From NCBI GenBank assembly GCA_018657625.1, contig JABHWU010000111.1, positions 1 through 58,787 of the forward strand: DNA of 58,787 bases. Reading direction: 5' to 3'. Made by a program: the position numbers and the translations under genes. Positions 24,788 through 33,573 of this stretch are shown here, piece after piece (the stretch's first letter is position 1; each line of letters begins with the position of its first letter). The notes beneath the pieces were generated by a model. It was not told the origin of the DNA, did no database searches, and saw only the letters and a list, made by a program, of their open reading frames with translations. This stretch comes from Deltaproteobacteria bacterium (GTDB lineage: Bacteria; SAR324; XYD2-FULL-50-16).

Positions 24788-25906
24788 TTATTGAGCCTTT
24801 TTTTCCGGCAAACCGGCTGCTATTATATATTCATCTGTCATAGCATCAATCAGTTCTTTAACTGAAATGATTTCAGTGATACGATAAGCGTTAGAACCGG
24901 CAAAAACAAATCCACTGTCCAGATTTCCTTTTTTAGCATTGGAAAGTGCTGCGGCAATACAATACGGTGCTGTTTTATAATCACATGTTTTTAAACATTT
25001 CCAGGGACATTTAAACGGTTTTCGTTCTCCTGCCGAAACTTGTTCCAAAAATTCGTTATTAATAGCTCGACCAGGTAATCCCACTGGGCTTTTTATAATG
25101 GTAATATCTTCTTTATTGGCTTTGATATAAGCTTCTTTAAATCTAATATCAGCATCGCATTCATGGGTAGCAACAAATCTGGTCCCTAATTGCACACCTT
25201 TGGCGCCGAGTTTAAAAAATTTATTGATATCATCACCTGTATATATACCACCTGCAGCAATGATTGGAATAGATACATTATTTTTGGTTTCAAATTTCCT
25301 GACAGTTGATACCACACCGGGTATAATATTTTCCAATGTCTTATTAGGTGAATCAATCTCATCATTTTTAAATCCTAAGTGTCCGCCAGCCATTGGGCCT
25401 TCAACTACGACACCATCGGGTAAAGTATTATATTTCTTTTCCCAGAATTGAAAAATTAATTTGGCGGCCTTAGCGGAAGATACAATAGGAACAATGGCAG
25501 TATTTGTTTCTTTTAATTTATCAGGGGTATATCCTTCAGGAAATCTTAGCGGTAGTCCGGCCCCCAGGAATAGAATATCAACCTGCTCTTTAACAGCACA
25601 TTCAATCAAATTATCATAATCTGAAATGGCAACCATGATGTTACATCCCACGACGCCATTTGTGGCTTTTTTTGCTTTTCGAATCTGATCCTTGATTGTA
25701 TCTTCGTTGGATTGCTTAAACTTCTTTGATCCGTCTAAAATACCAATAGCCACAGTAGATAAAACACCAATACCACCTGCTTCAGCCACAGCCGAGGCTA
25801 ACCCTGACATTGAAATACCAACTCCCATACCACCCTGAATGATAGGGACTTCAGCAGTATGTTTACCGATCGTTAGTGATGGAATGTTACTTGTTTGCTG
25901 ACTCAT
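24788..25906 (-). CDS. Nitronate monooxygenase-like / FMN-dependent TIM-barrel enzyme
   Basis: 372 aa. NMO (2-nitropropane dioxygenase) features are PIIQGGMGVGISMSGLASAVAEAGGIGVLST, VVVEGPMAGGHLG and IIAAGGIYTGDDINKFFKLGAKGVQLGTRFVATHE (FMN phosphate site). A C-terminal cysteine-rich stretch (CPWKCLKTCDYKTAPYC) is found in the anaerobe-type subfamily. It may detoxify nitronates, or act like FabK in enoyl reduction. The cysteine segment and lack of a fab context make FabK less likely. CCTCCGG on the plus strand is its ribosome site. Confidence 0.85.
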   Translation of the reverse strand: MSQQTSNIPSLTIGKHTAEVPIIQGGMGVGISMSGLASAVAEAGGIGVLSTVAIGILDGSKKFKQSNEDTIKDQIRKAKKATNGVVGCNIMVAISDYDNLIECAVKEQVDILFLGAGLPLRFPEGYTPDKLKETNTAIVPIVSSAKAAKLIFQFWEKKYNTLPDGVVVEGPMAGGHLGFKNDEIDSPNKTLENIIPGVVSTVRKFETKNNVSIPIIAAGGIYTGDDINKFFKLGAKGVQLGTRFVATHECDADIRFKEAYIKANKEDITIIKSPVGLPGRAINNEFLEQVSAGERKPFKCPWKCLKTCDYKTAPYCIAAALSNAKKGNLDSGFVFAGSNAYRITEIISVKELIDAMTDEYIIAAGLPEKKAQ

Positions 25907-26062
25907 TTTTCCTCCGGGTAATGAATAATATTATCTGAATTTGGTTGATTCTACTGGAATTATGCCTTTAAGTTTGTAAAAGTAATGTAAAAACATGCCA
26001 TATTTGGTTGATACTGTTTGGTTTTTCACGATGATATGCCAAAATTCCAATCATAACATTAT

Positions 26063-27085
26063 TTGAGTTTCTCAATGCGCAAAAGTCGCTCGGTATTTTT
26101 TTATATTTTTGTTTTTGTTCTGGCGCAACTCGCCTGGTTATCGCTGCTTGGGTTATGGATCTACCGATACTTTTATAATATCCTGTTAATGAATGAATTG
26201 GAGAATGTTTTACCAGAACAAATCATTTCCAAAGCTTACGATTCTGTATTGTTGATAGGGGGATGTATATTATTTGTTGCTGTTTCTATTGGTATGTCAT
26301 TGATATTCCGCTATCTAAGTATGCATTTGAAAATGAATAATATGTATGATAATTTTATCGCAAATATTACCCATGAATTAAAATCACCTCTGGCGTCAAT
26401 ACAGCTATATTTACAGACCATGGAGATTCGGAAGGTAAATGAGGAGAAACAGAAACAATTTATTCAATTAATGTTAAAAGATGCGGATCGTCTCCAAAAC
26501 CTGATTCATTCTATCTTGGAGATTTCAGGTTTGGAACATAAACAATTGGCTTACAATTGTGATATTTATCCTGCGGATGATCTTATTAAAAGTCTGATTC
26601 GGGATGCCAGGGAACAATTTAATCTGGCAGAAAATCACATCATCATTCAAGGAGATTGCCCGTACCAATGTGTGGTTGATAAAAGCGCATTGAAAATTGC
26701 ATTTGATAACTTAATTGATAACGCTATTAAATATTCGGTTGATAAACCAAATATTGTTATTGCTTTGGCATCTACCGCCAAGTCGGTTATCATCACTTTT
26801 TCCGATAATGGGATTGGAATTTCTAAATTGAATCAGAAAAAGATATTCAAGAAATTTTTTAGAATCTATTCAGCAGATAGTCCTAATGTTAAAGGAACTG
26901 GATTAGGATTATACTGGGTTAAAGAAATAATTAAATATCATGGTGGCAAAATAGAGGTCCACAGTGATATTAAAAACAAAGGCACAAAATTTGTTATTGA
27001 ACTCCCGATTTACCAGGTTTCTAAAACACGATACCTGAATTATTTACTAAAAATTGCTAAACGGCATAAACAACAGCAGAATTAA
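26063..27085 (+). CDS. Membrane sensor histidine kinase
   Basis: 340 aa from a TTG at 26063; an ATG at 26075 is an equally possible start. Two membrane spans (about 10-35 and 70-95) flank a very short periplasmic loop. HisKA has His104 in FIANITHELKSPLASI, and HATPase_c has NLIDNAIKYS, DNGIGIS and GTGLGLYWVKEI. It is cotranscribed with the response regulator 2 bp downstream. The tiny sensor loop suggests a membrane or intramembrane stimulus. Confidence 0.92.
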   Translation: MSFSMRKSRSVFFYIFVFVLAQLAWLSLLGLWIYRYFYNILLMNELENVLPEQIISKAYDSVLLIGGCILFVAVSIGMSLIFRYLSMHLKMNNMYDNFIANITHELKSPLASIQLYLQTMEIRKVNEEKQKQFIQLMLKDADRLQNLIHSILEISGLEHKQLAYNCDIYPADDLIKSLIRDAREQFNLAENHIIIQGDCPYQCVVDKSALKIAFDNLIDNAIKYSVDKPNIVIALASTAKSVIITFSDNGIGISKLNQKKIFKKFFRIYSADSPNVKGTGLGLYWVKEIIKYHGGKIEVHSDIKNKGTKFVIELPIYQVSKTRYLNYLLKIAKRHKQQQN

Positions 27086-27087
27086 TA

Positions 27088-27810
27088 ATGACAGACTCCA
27101 ATAGCAAAAATGATCGGATCTTATTGGTCGAAGATGAAGAATCAATGGCATTAGGATTGGAATTTAATTTAGTTGAAGAAGGTTATATGGTTGAATGGGC
27201 AAAAGATGGTAGAGAAGCGATCAGTTTTTTCAATAAAGGCCAACATGATTTAGTGATTCTGGATATCATGTTACCTTTTTTCAATGGCTTTGAAGTTGCC
27301 GAAAAAATCAGAGAACAGGCTCCGCAAACACCGATATTAATGTTGACCGCCCGAACCGGGGTTGATGACCGGGTCAAAGGATTGGTTCTAGGTGCTGATG
27401 ATTATATGACTAAACCATTTCACTTGCCCGAGTTATTAGCACGAGTAAAAGGAATGTTGAAACGAAAAACCTGGTATCAGACAGTATCGAATGATGAACC
27501 CAAATTTGTGTTTGGGGAAAATGAAATCAATTTTAATACCTTAAAATGCCAGGCTGGTAGAAAAAATTTCACCATTACTACCTTGGAAGCTATGGTTCTA
27601 AGATACCTGATTAATCATGCGGGGCAGATTGTATCCAGGAAGGAATTACTTGAAAATGTCTGGAATATCAGTTCTGAGGTGGAAACCCGAACGGTAGACA
27701 ACTTTATAATGCATTTAAGAAAATACTTTGAACCCGAACCATCAAAACCTCAATATATTAAGAGCGTTCGGGGAAAAGGTTATCTATTCGAAGCTAATTC
27801 GGTAAACTAA
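27088..27810 (+). CDS. OmpR/PhoB-family response regulator
   Basis: 240 aa. Receiver domain (about 8-122) with acidic pocket LLVEDEE, phospho-acceptor Asp in LVILDIMLPF and Lys in DDYMTKPFHLPEL. The C-terminal winged helix (about 140-236) ends SVRGKGYLFE. It is the partner of the kinase just upstream. Confidence 0.95.
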   Translation: MTDSNSKNDRILLVEDEESMALGLEFNLVEEGYMVEWAKDGREAISFFNKGQHDLVILDIMLPFFNGFEVAEKIREQAPQTPILMLTARTGVDDRVKGLVLGADDYMTKPFHLPELLARVKGMLKRKTWYQTVSNDEPKFVFGENEINFNTLKCQAGRKNFTITTLEAMVLRYLINHAGQIVSRKELLENVWNISSEVETRTVDNFIMHLRKYFEPEPSKPQYIKSVRGKGYLFEANSVN

Positions 27811-27942
27811 CATTTTTTAATAATATTTTTTTACCAGTTTGATAAAATCTATTGATTGTAACAACAATGTTGGGTATATTGTGCGACATTGCATCAGTTA
27901 AAAGAATAACATCACCTTAAAAAAAGAGTTTAAAACTCAGCT

Positions 27943-28365
27943 ATGAATATAGATAAAAATATAAAAATATTGCTGGTTGACGACGCACTCGCAATACGGA
28001 TGGTTGCACAAAAAATTCTTCAAAAATTGGGATATGCAAATGTTACCCTGGCTGAAAACGGGATGAAAGCTCTTGAAAAAATCAAAACGGAACCATATAA
28101 TCTGGTGATTGCTGATTGGCAAATGCCTGAAATGACGGGAATTGATTTAATTATTGAAATGCGTAAAGATGACAACCTGAAGGATATTCCGTTTATTCTG
28201 GTTACTGCCGATGATGACCATGACAATATGGTTCTAGCCATTAAAGCCGGTATCAGTAACATGATGAAAAAACCTTATCAGGCCAATGTATTGGAAGCAA
28301 AAATTAATCGCGTATTTGAATTTCATGCAGAATTGAAAAGGAGAGCGGAACGTAAAAAGAAATAA
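27943..28365 (+). CDS. CheY-like single-domain response regulator
   Basis: 140 aa. LLVDDALAIRMVAQKIL, LVIADWQMPEMTGID (phospho-acceptor Asp), FILVTADDDHDN and MMKKPYQ make a complete receiver. There is no output domain. It could act on a motor, kinase or the HD-GYP protein encoded convergently, whose stop codon abuts its own with no space for a terminator. Confidence 0.92.
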   Translation: MNIDKNIKILLVDDALAIRMVAQKILQKLGYANVTLAENGMKALEKIKTEPYNLVIADWQMPEMTGIDLIIEMRKDDNLKDIPFILVTADDDHDNMVLAIKAGISNMMKKPYQANVLEAKINRVFEFHAELKRRAERKKK

Positions 28366-29949
28366 TTATCCATCTATATTCGTTGAATATTCGTAAATCA
28401 TTTCATCTACATACGATTCCTCGAAATGGTTACCGCGATATAATAATAAAGTTTCTGGCAGACACCTCAAAAAAGCATCAACAACATTGGGATCAAAATG
28501 AGATCCTGCGCCGCTTTGAAGTATTTTTATGACTTTTTCTAACGGCATGGGCATATTTCCCAGTTCATCATTTTCGGTATATTTAGGATAATCTCTTTTA
28601 GATGTTAAAGCATCAAATACATCAGCCACAGCAAGAATTCTGGATCCAAAAGGAATCTGATCACCTTTTAAACCTTCAGTGTAACCCGTGCCGTCCAGCT
28701 TTTCATGATGGTAGGCGGCGATTTCAGGAACATCGTGCAGTGCCTGGGAAAAATGAAATTCGTGTAATATTTTAAGTGTTTTTGTTGAATGCTGTTGCAT
28801 CGCCAAACGTTCTTCCTCATTAAATGGACCATTTTTTAATAAGACGCTGTCCTGAATACCTATTTTACCTATATCGTGCAGCAGTGCGGCATATTTTATG
28901 ATTTCCATTTGCTCTTTATCTAATCCTAGCTCTCTGGAAATAATCAAAGAATATTCAGTAACCCGCTGAGAATGACCAGCTGTCAAGGGATGTTTGGCAT
29001 CAACTGTGGCTGATAGGGCCAGGACGGAATGCTCAAAGGAAACGCGGAGTTCTTCGTGTAAAAAAGAATTTTCAAGAGCGATGCCGATTTGAGCAGATAA
29101 GCTATTAATATAAGCTTCATCCTCATCGTCAAAACGAATTTTATTTTTTTTATTGATTACTTGAAGCACACCTAGTCGTTTGCCGTTTCGACTGGTTATG
29201 GGGGCACATAATACTGATTTGGTTCGAAAGTTGTTTTTAATATCAAAATCGCGATTAAAATAATCCAGTTTCCAGGCATCAGCTACATTTATAATTTCAC
29301 CATTTTCAGCTACTTTACCACTGATCCCGGCACCCATAGGTAGTCGAATTGGTTTAACATCCTGAGCCACTCTGGTCCAAATTTCATTCTTTTCCCAATC
29401 AATCATATACAGACTTGTTCTTTCTGCTGACATAGCATCTGTCGCTTTCTCAATAATAATGGGAAAAAGACTATTGAAATCTAACTCGGAGGTAAGATCC
29501 ATGGCGACGGTCATCAAAGCCCGTAATTTGTCGGTTAAATCAATTCGAATCTGTCGCAATTGTTTATTCTCACTTTCCAGACAAAATTCATGGATGATTC
29601 GCCTGAAAATAGCTTTTAGTTCTTCTTTGGTAAAGGGTTGTTTTATATATTCCTGTGCACCGGATGCCAGAAGATCATCGTATGAGTAATCTTTACTTGA
29701 TCCTGTTAAAATATAACAGATATTTTTAGGGCTGACTGCCTGGATTTGTTGAATCAGCTCAACACCATGGATAATTGGTAAATTTACCCCGGCTACGATA
29801 ATATCAATATCTACCTCATTGTAAATCTCCCGGGCTTGAGTCCCTGTTTCAGCTGTATATACCTGATGTCCAAATTTTTCTAATACCGCGGCCATCAAAT
29901 TAACGGTACTACTTTCCTTATCTGCAATTAATATATTTATAGTTGTCAC
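28366..29949 (-). CDS. Receiver-GAF-HD-GYP cyclic-di-GMP phosphodiesterase-like protein
   Basis: 527 aa, GTG start. Receiver (about 1-120), a short coil, GAF (about 145-300, ISGKVAENGEIINVADAW) and C-terminal HD-GYP (about 310-480). Metal motif HDIGKIGIQD and HHEKLDGTGYTEGLKGDQIPFGSRILAVADVFDALTSKRDYP are present. The eponymous GYP reads GYT here, while other metal ligands look intact. It probably degrades cyclic-di-GMP under receiver and GAF control. Confidence 0.9.
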   Translation of the reverse strand: MTTINILIADKESSTVNLMAAVLEKFGHQVYTAETGTQAREIYNEVDIDIIVAGVNLPIIHGVELIQQIQAVSPKNICYILTGSSKDYSYDDLLASGAQEYIKQPFTKEELKAIFRRIIHEFCLESENKQLRQIRIDLTDKLRALMTVAMDLTSELDFNSLFPIIIEKATDAMSAERTSLYMIDWEKNEIWTRVAQDVKPIRLPMGAGISGKVAENGEIINVADAWKLDYFNRDFDIKNNFRTKSVLCAPITSRNGKRLGVLQVINKKNKIRFDDEDEAYINSLSAQIGIALENSFLHEELRVSFEHSVLALSATVDAKHPLTAGHSQRVTEYSLIISRELGLDKEQMEIIKYAALLHDIGKIGIQDSVLLKNGPFNEEERLAMQQHSTKTLKILHEFHFSQALHDVPEIAAYHHEKLDGTGYTEGLKGDQIPFGSRILAVADVFDALTSKRDYPKYTENDELGNMPMPLEKVIKILQSGAGSHFDPNVVDAFLRCLPETLLLYRGNHFEESYVDEMIYEYSTNIDG

Positions 29950-30225
29950 TTTATTCTAAAAAGAAAATGATTAAGTTTTAATTCCGTCTGAATTGGTTAT
30001 TATTTCTGACTGAAATACAATTTACTACCCAAAAAATTTGGGGTTTAAAGTGATGAAAAAACTGAGCCAGGTAGAAACGGCATATAAATATATATTGTTC
30101 AATTAAAATACGCAGCATGCGAAGATAAAAAAAGAGCGGCATTAGATTAAATATTTTTTGTAATCAAATCACAAACCGCACAGTGTCTGCCTATTAAAAA
30201 TTTTTCACATGATTTTACGATCAAA

Positions 30226-31149
30226 TTACGATTCATTTCCTTGAATGGTATTTACAACCGAAGCCAGGCTATCTTCCCAGATTTCTGATGCTACCTGGCA
30301 AGTACCTACCATTTGATGACCACCGCCACCGTGCTGCAGCATTAAATTTCCAATATTAGTTTTGCAGGTTCGATTTAAAATACTATGCCCACAAGCAAAT
30401 ACAACATTTTGTTGGTCTCTTCCCCACATGATCCTGATATCTACGTTTTGATCAGGGAAGAGTGCATAAACAATAAATCGGTTTCCACTAAAGATTGTCT
30501 CTTCATTTTTTAAGTCTGTTACAATAATGTTTTGTTCAAGGCGGGAATTTTTCTTTATCATTTCAATAAACAAATCCTGTTGATCAAAATATCGTTTGAT
30601 TCTTTCCTGAACATCCGGAATATCTAAAATCTCTTCTACCGTCAGTTCTCTACAATAATTGATCATATCTTCCATCAATTGATAATTGCTGATACGATAA
30701 TCACGAAAACGACCCAGACCAGTTCTCGCATCCATAATGAAAGATAATAATATCCAGCCTTCAGGTTTCAATATTTCATTTTTTGTCAAATCCCCTGAAT
30801 CTGTTTTATTGACAGCTGCAAGTAAAGGCAGGAATCTTTTTTGGAATCCTTTTTCACCACCATAATATTCCCAAATCAGTTGTGCGGCACTTGGTGCTTG
30901 TTTTGACAAACCCTCATATTTTAATTCAGCAATTTGCAGCCGTTCATTTTCGCTGATATGATGATCGAACCACATTTTACAACCAGGAATGTATGGGACA
31001 TTTGCCAGTACATCATTATCATTGACTTCAACTTTTCCATCCTGAATATCTTTCGGGTGAACAAATTGATAACTATCAACAATTCCTTTTTCTACTAGCA
31101 GTACCGCACATGCCAATCCATCAAAATCCGAACGTGTGACCAATCTCAT
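30226..31149 (-). CDS. DHH/DHHA1-family phosphoesterase
   Basis: 307 aa. Manganese-binding motifs are SDFDGLACA (residues 7-15) and WFDHHISENERL. The C-terminal DHHA1 RNA/substrate motif is LQHGGGGHQMVGTC. This resembles stand-alone NrnA-like or exopolyphosphatase-like proteins, though nanoRNase activity cannot be assigned by eye. GAGGAAATT precedes the ATG. It is monocistronic. Confidence 0.85.
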   Translation of the reverse strand: MRLVTRSDFDGLACAVLLVEKGIVDSYQFVHPKDIQDGKVEVNDNDVLANVPYIPGCKMWFDHHISENERLQIAELKYEGLSKQAPSAAQLIWEYYGGEKGFQKRFLPLLAAVNKTDSGDLTKNEILKPEGWILLSFIMDARTGLGRFRDYRISNYQLMEDMINYCRELTVEEILDIPDVQERIKRYFDQQDLFIEMIKKNSRLEQNIIVTDLKNEETIFSGNRFIVYALFPDQNVDIRIMWGRDQQNVVFACGHSILNRTCKTNIGNLMLQHGGGGHQMVGTCQVASEIWEDSLASVVNTIQGNES

Positions 31150-31666
31150 AATTTCCTCGTTTGCTAAATGTTGATATTGTTCCTGAAATAAATATTTCCT
31201 TTTTTAACTGATATTTTTTATAATATATAATAATAATCACTCATTTAGCAAGAAATTATAATGAAAGTATCACAATTCAGTCTTCGAAATGCCCCTCTGG
31301 GGCTAAATTAATACCGCTTCCTAGGGGGAGGGATTTTTATTATTTGATCAATATTATTCTTGATCATTAATTTTGTATCCCTATGTGCTTAATTAAAACC
31401 CTCTATTTAGTATTTGGTTTTAATTTTTAAATAACTTACCACTATTGCAGAAGTAGTCGTATAGCATTTAATGCCATCGCTGATATTTTAATTCCTGAAA
31501 CCTGGATGAAAGCCATGATTTGAAATCAGTTTTAGAAAAGATTGATGACACTTTAAAATCATTCATAGATTGAAAAAAGGATTTAGTTTCGGTAAAATTA
31601 AAATCAATAAGCGAATTTTCAATAGTGTTGTACTACAATATTAAAAAAAATGAAGGTTTACCCGAA
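31150..31666. other. Intergenic region with a GC-rich hairpin
   Basis: 517 bp, mostly AT-rich. A short perfect hairpin GCCCC-TCT-GGGGC lies at 31291-31303, followed by CTAGGGGGAGGGATTTTT at about 31321. No ORF or known riboswitch is recognised. Short decayed coding-like stretches occur near 31465-31575 but carry stops. Confidence 0.3.
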
Positions 31667-32344
31667 ATGATCAATTATAAAAAGCTACTGATAATTTTAA
31701 GTTTGATGATCGCAATCAGCACTCAAATAAGTGCTGATACCACTCATCTCACCCTTACTACCAAAAAGGGAACCATACTGTCATTAGTACCAGAATCATT
31801 GGATTCGTTTACAGAAATCCCCTTAAAGACCGTCCGTAACAATTTGAATAAAAAATATAAAAATCTCGAATTCTTCAACTTATATACACTGAAAGTAAAA
31901 CCCGGCCAGGAAGTCATTGCTAACTTAAGAATTAAAGATAGTCCAAAACGTATCACTGGCGCTGTATTGTTCCAGCAAACAGAAGCAGAACCGCAATTTT
32001 TAAAAGTGGTTGGATCTGGCTATTTTCAATTGGGGACAAACATTCAAATAGAAGGAGTTATTCCAAATTTCTTTAAAATTGTGGTCTTGTTCATTGCAGA
32101 CGCTACCAGAAATCCAGATCACTTATCAGAAAATCTAAAAACAATTTTTAACGATGAAACGGCAAGTGTTCAAATTACTGATTTTGGAACCAATTGGAGT
32201 ATGAGTGATGTTGAAGTTACATTTGAAGCCGAGTCTCCCAAAGGAAAGTCGAAAAAAGAAGCTACGATCAATTTTGAAGAGGAGATCAATAAATTATATG
32301 CCCCTCAATGGGTAATGTCCATTCGCTTAATTATAGATAGATAG
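31667..32344 (+). CDS. Periplasmic protein of unknown function
   Basis: 225 aa from the ATG at 31667. The upstream frame extends to 31625, but GAAGG and a signal peptide (KLLIILSLMIAISTQISA) favour 31667. The mature part is rich in beta-type sequence (VKPGQEVIANLRIKD, QLGTNIQIEGVIPNF). No catalytic motif is seen. It is alone between the DHH protein and the HesB-like gene. No family is recognised. Confidence 0.7.
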   Translation: MINYKKLLIILSLMIAISTQISADTTHLTLTTKKGTILSLVPESLDSFTEIPLKTVRNNLNKKYKNLEFFNLYTLKVKPGQEVIANLRIKDSPKRITGAVLFQQTEAEPQFLKVVGSGYFQLGTNIQIEGVIPNFFKIVVLFIADATRNPDHLSENLKTIFNDETASVQITDFGTNWSMSDVEVTFEAESPKGKSKKEATINFEEEINKLYAPQWVMSIRLIIDR

Positions 32345-32400
32345 TTGTTTTCAACAAAAAATGAGGGCTCTTTATAAATCCCTCATTAAACTTGGAAGAT

Positions 32401-32685
32401 TTAACATCCACCATATATCGGTCTGACAGTTAATTCATTTTTATTAAAAATATTTTTAAAACCATCAATAAGTGTAGGCCCTATATAATCTTTAATCTTT
32501 TCATCGATAAGAATATCAATGTCATGAAAAGTATTAATTTCTGCTTTTTTTGGTTCATCCAGAACCAATTCCATACGGGGACCACCTCAACCAAATCCGG
32601 AAATCACTAGACGTAACATTTTGCTGGGATTATTATTTAACCGCTTTGAAATGATATTTTTTGCTTCTTCTGTTATCTTGATCAT
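32401..32685 (-). CDS. HesB/IscA-like selenoprotein (in-frame TGA = Sec33)
   Basis: From the ATG at 32685 the frame reads MIKITEEAKNIISKRL, then RLVISGFG, TGA (32587-32589), GGPRMELVLDE and on to RPIYGGC and a TAA. The 94-residue product matches small HesB/IscA-like proteins, in which this position is a Cys or, in known selenoproteins, Sec. A perfect 7-bp hairpin lies 19-37 nt after the TGA. HesB-like proteins are an established bacterial selenoprotein family. The function is presumed Fe-S or redox related. Confidence 0.8.
32550..32568 (-). promoter_or_regulatory. bSECIS-like hairpin of the HesB-like selenoprotein
   Basis: Minus strand TTGGTTCTGGATGAACCAA: a perfect 7-bp stem with UGGAU loop, and G at loop position 2. 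The loop begins 26 nt after the TGA. This fits the bacterial SECIS spacing rule. Confidence 0.65.
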
Positions 32686-32701
32686 TAATTCCTTTTTTTA
32701 G

Positions 32702-32840
32702 TTAGTGGCTGAACGAAAATTCAATTATTGGATATAAGTCCGGTAATTAGGGTACACGTAACAACTTGGTATTTAATTATTAAAGTGTTTTCTACAAATT
32801 GTACATGTCCCCAAATTACCTACTTTTCGTACAGACACTA
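32702..32840 (-). mobile_element. MITE-like element, copy 2 (complete, inverted)
   Basis: Termini TAGTGGCTGAACGAAAA (left) and TTTTCGTACAGACACTA (right) are inverted repeats. The interior contains the reverse complement of the GTAGGTAATTTGGGGACATG segment of copy 1, and ATTATTGGATAT shared with its other end. It lies in the 302-bp gap between the thioredoxin and HesB-like genes and may have split a former operon. Confidence 0.7.
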
Positions 32841-32987
32841 GTTATTATACACTTATTTAAATTTACTTCATGAGTGACAGTGAATGATCCAGATATCGTT
32901 TCTGTCTGGATCATGAATTAATTAAAAGTTTATCATTCGGAAAATAAAATGATACTATCCTAAATGAATAACCTACTGCAAAAATGA

Positions 32988-33302
32988 TTAATTTAGATTT
33001 AACGCATTCAAATAAGCAGATTCATTACTAACGCCAACAATTGTTTCTGTCGTTTTTCCCTGGTTAAAAGAAATCACTGTTGGAATACCACGAATACCAA
33101 ATCTATTGGCTAAATCAGGATTTTCATCAACATTGACCTTGCAAACTTTGGCTTTACCCTTGAGCTTATCATGCAATGTATCCATCACCGGGCCAAGTGT
33201 TTTACATGGCGCACACCAGGGTGCCCAAAAATCTACTAATACCGGAACGTCACTATTTATAACTTCTTTTTCAAAATTGGTTTCATTAATTTGAATAGCC
33301 AT
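32988..33302 (-). CDS. trxA-like: Thioredoxin
   Basis: 104 aa, canonical thioredoxin fold with active site WAPWCAPCK (a CAPC variant of CGPC), VDENPDLANRFGIRGIPTVISF with the cis-Pro, and a closing helix. It would reduce protein disulfides. Its upstream region carries a sigma-54 promoter, and the sigma-54 activator gene is divergent. This is unusual for a thioredoxin and suggests inducible expression. Confidence 0.93.
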   Translation of the reverse strand: MAIQINETNFEKEVINSDVPVLVDFWAPWCAPCKTLGPVMDTLHDKLKGKAKVCKVNVDENPDLANRFGIRGIPTVISFNQGKTTETIVGVSNESAYLNALNLN

Positions 33303-33420
33303 AATTACCTCTTAAAATATGCTTTTTGATTAATTAAATGGTTTTGTAACTGTCAATGATGGCACTTTTTATCCTGACATTGCATAGCCACAAGTTTATA
33401 TGATCGTTATCTACTATAAT

Positions 33421-33436
33421 AGCATAGTATGTGCCA
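33421..33436 (-). promoter_or_regulatory. Sigma-54 (-24/-12) promoter of the thioredoxin gene
   Basis: Minus strand TGGCACATACTATGCT has GG-N10-GC spacing and TGGCAC identical to the -24 consensus. The predicted start lies near 33410, about 108 nt before the thioredoxin ATG. Confidence 0.65.
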
Positions 33437-33498
33437 TTTGATTATCTATTTGATATATTAGACCTTTAATAAAAAACAAAAAATCATATTAAACATTA

Positions 33499-33535
33499 TG
33501 TTGCAATAAATGTAACGTTATGTTTTCATGCAACA
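33499..33535. promoter_or_regulatory. Candidate enhancer (UAS) for the sigma-54 activator
   Basis: Inverted repeat TGTTGCA (33499-33505) and TGCAACA (33529-33535), 30 bp arm to arm (about three helical turns), flanking a TAACGTTA palindrome (33512-33519). It lies about 107 bp upstream of the predicted thioredoxin start and 38 bp before the activator gene. Confidence 0.5.
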
Positions 33536-33573
33536 AAAAAAATAATTTGTAATCCAACCAATCCCCGATATTT

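Noticed and set aside
31291..31303. GCCCC-TCT-GGGGC hairpin as terminator or riboswitch
   Set aside because: The stem is only 5 bp, no T-run follows directly, and the flanks match no riboswitch class I know.
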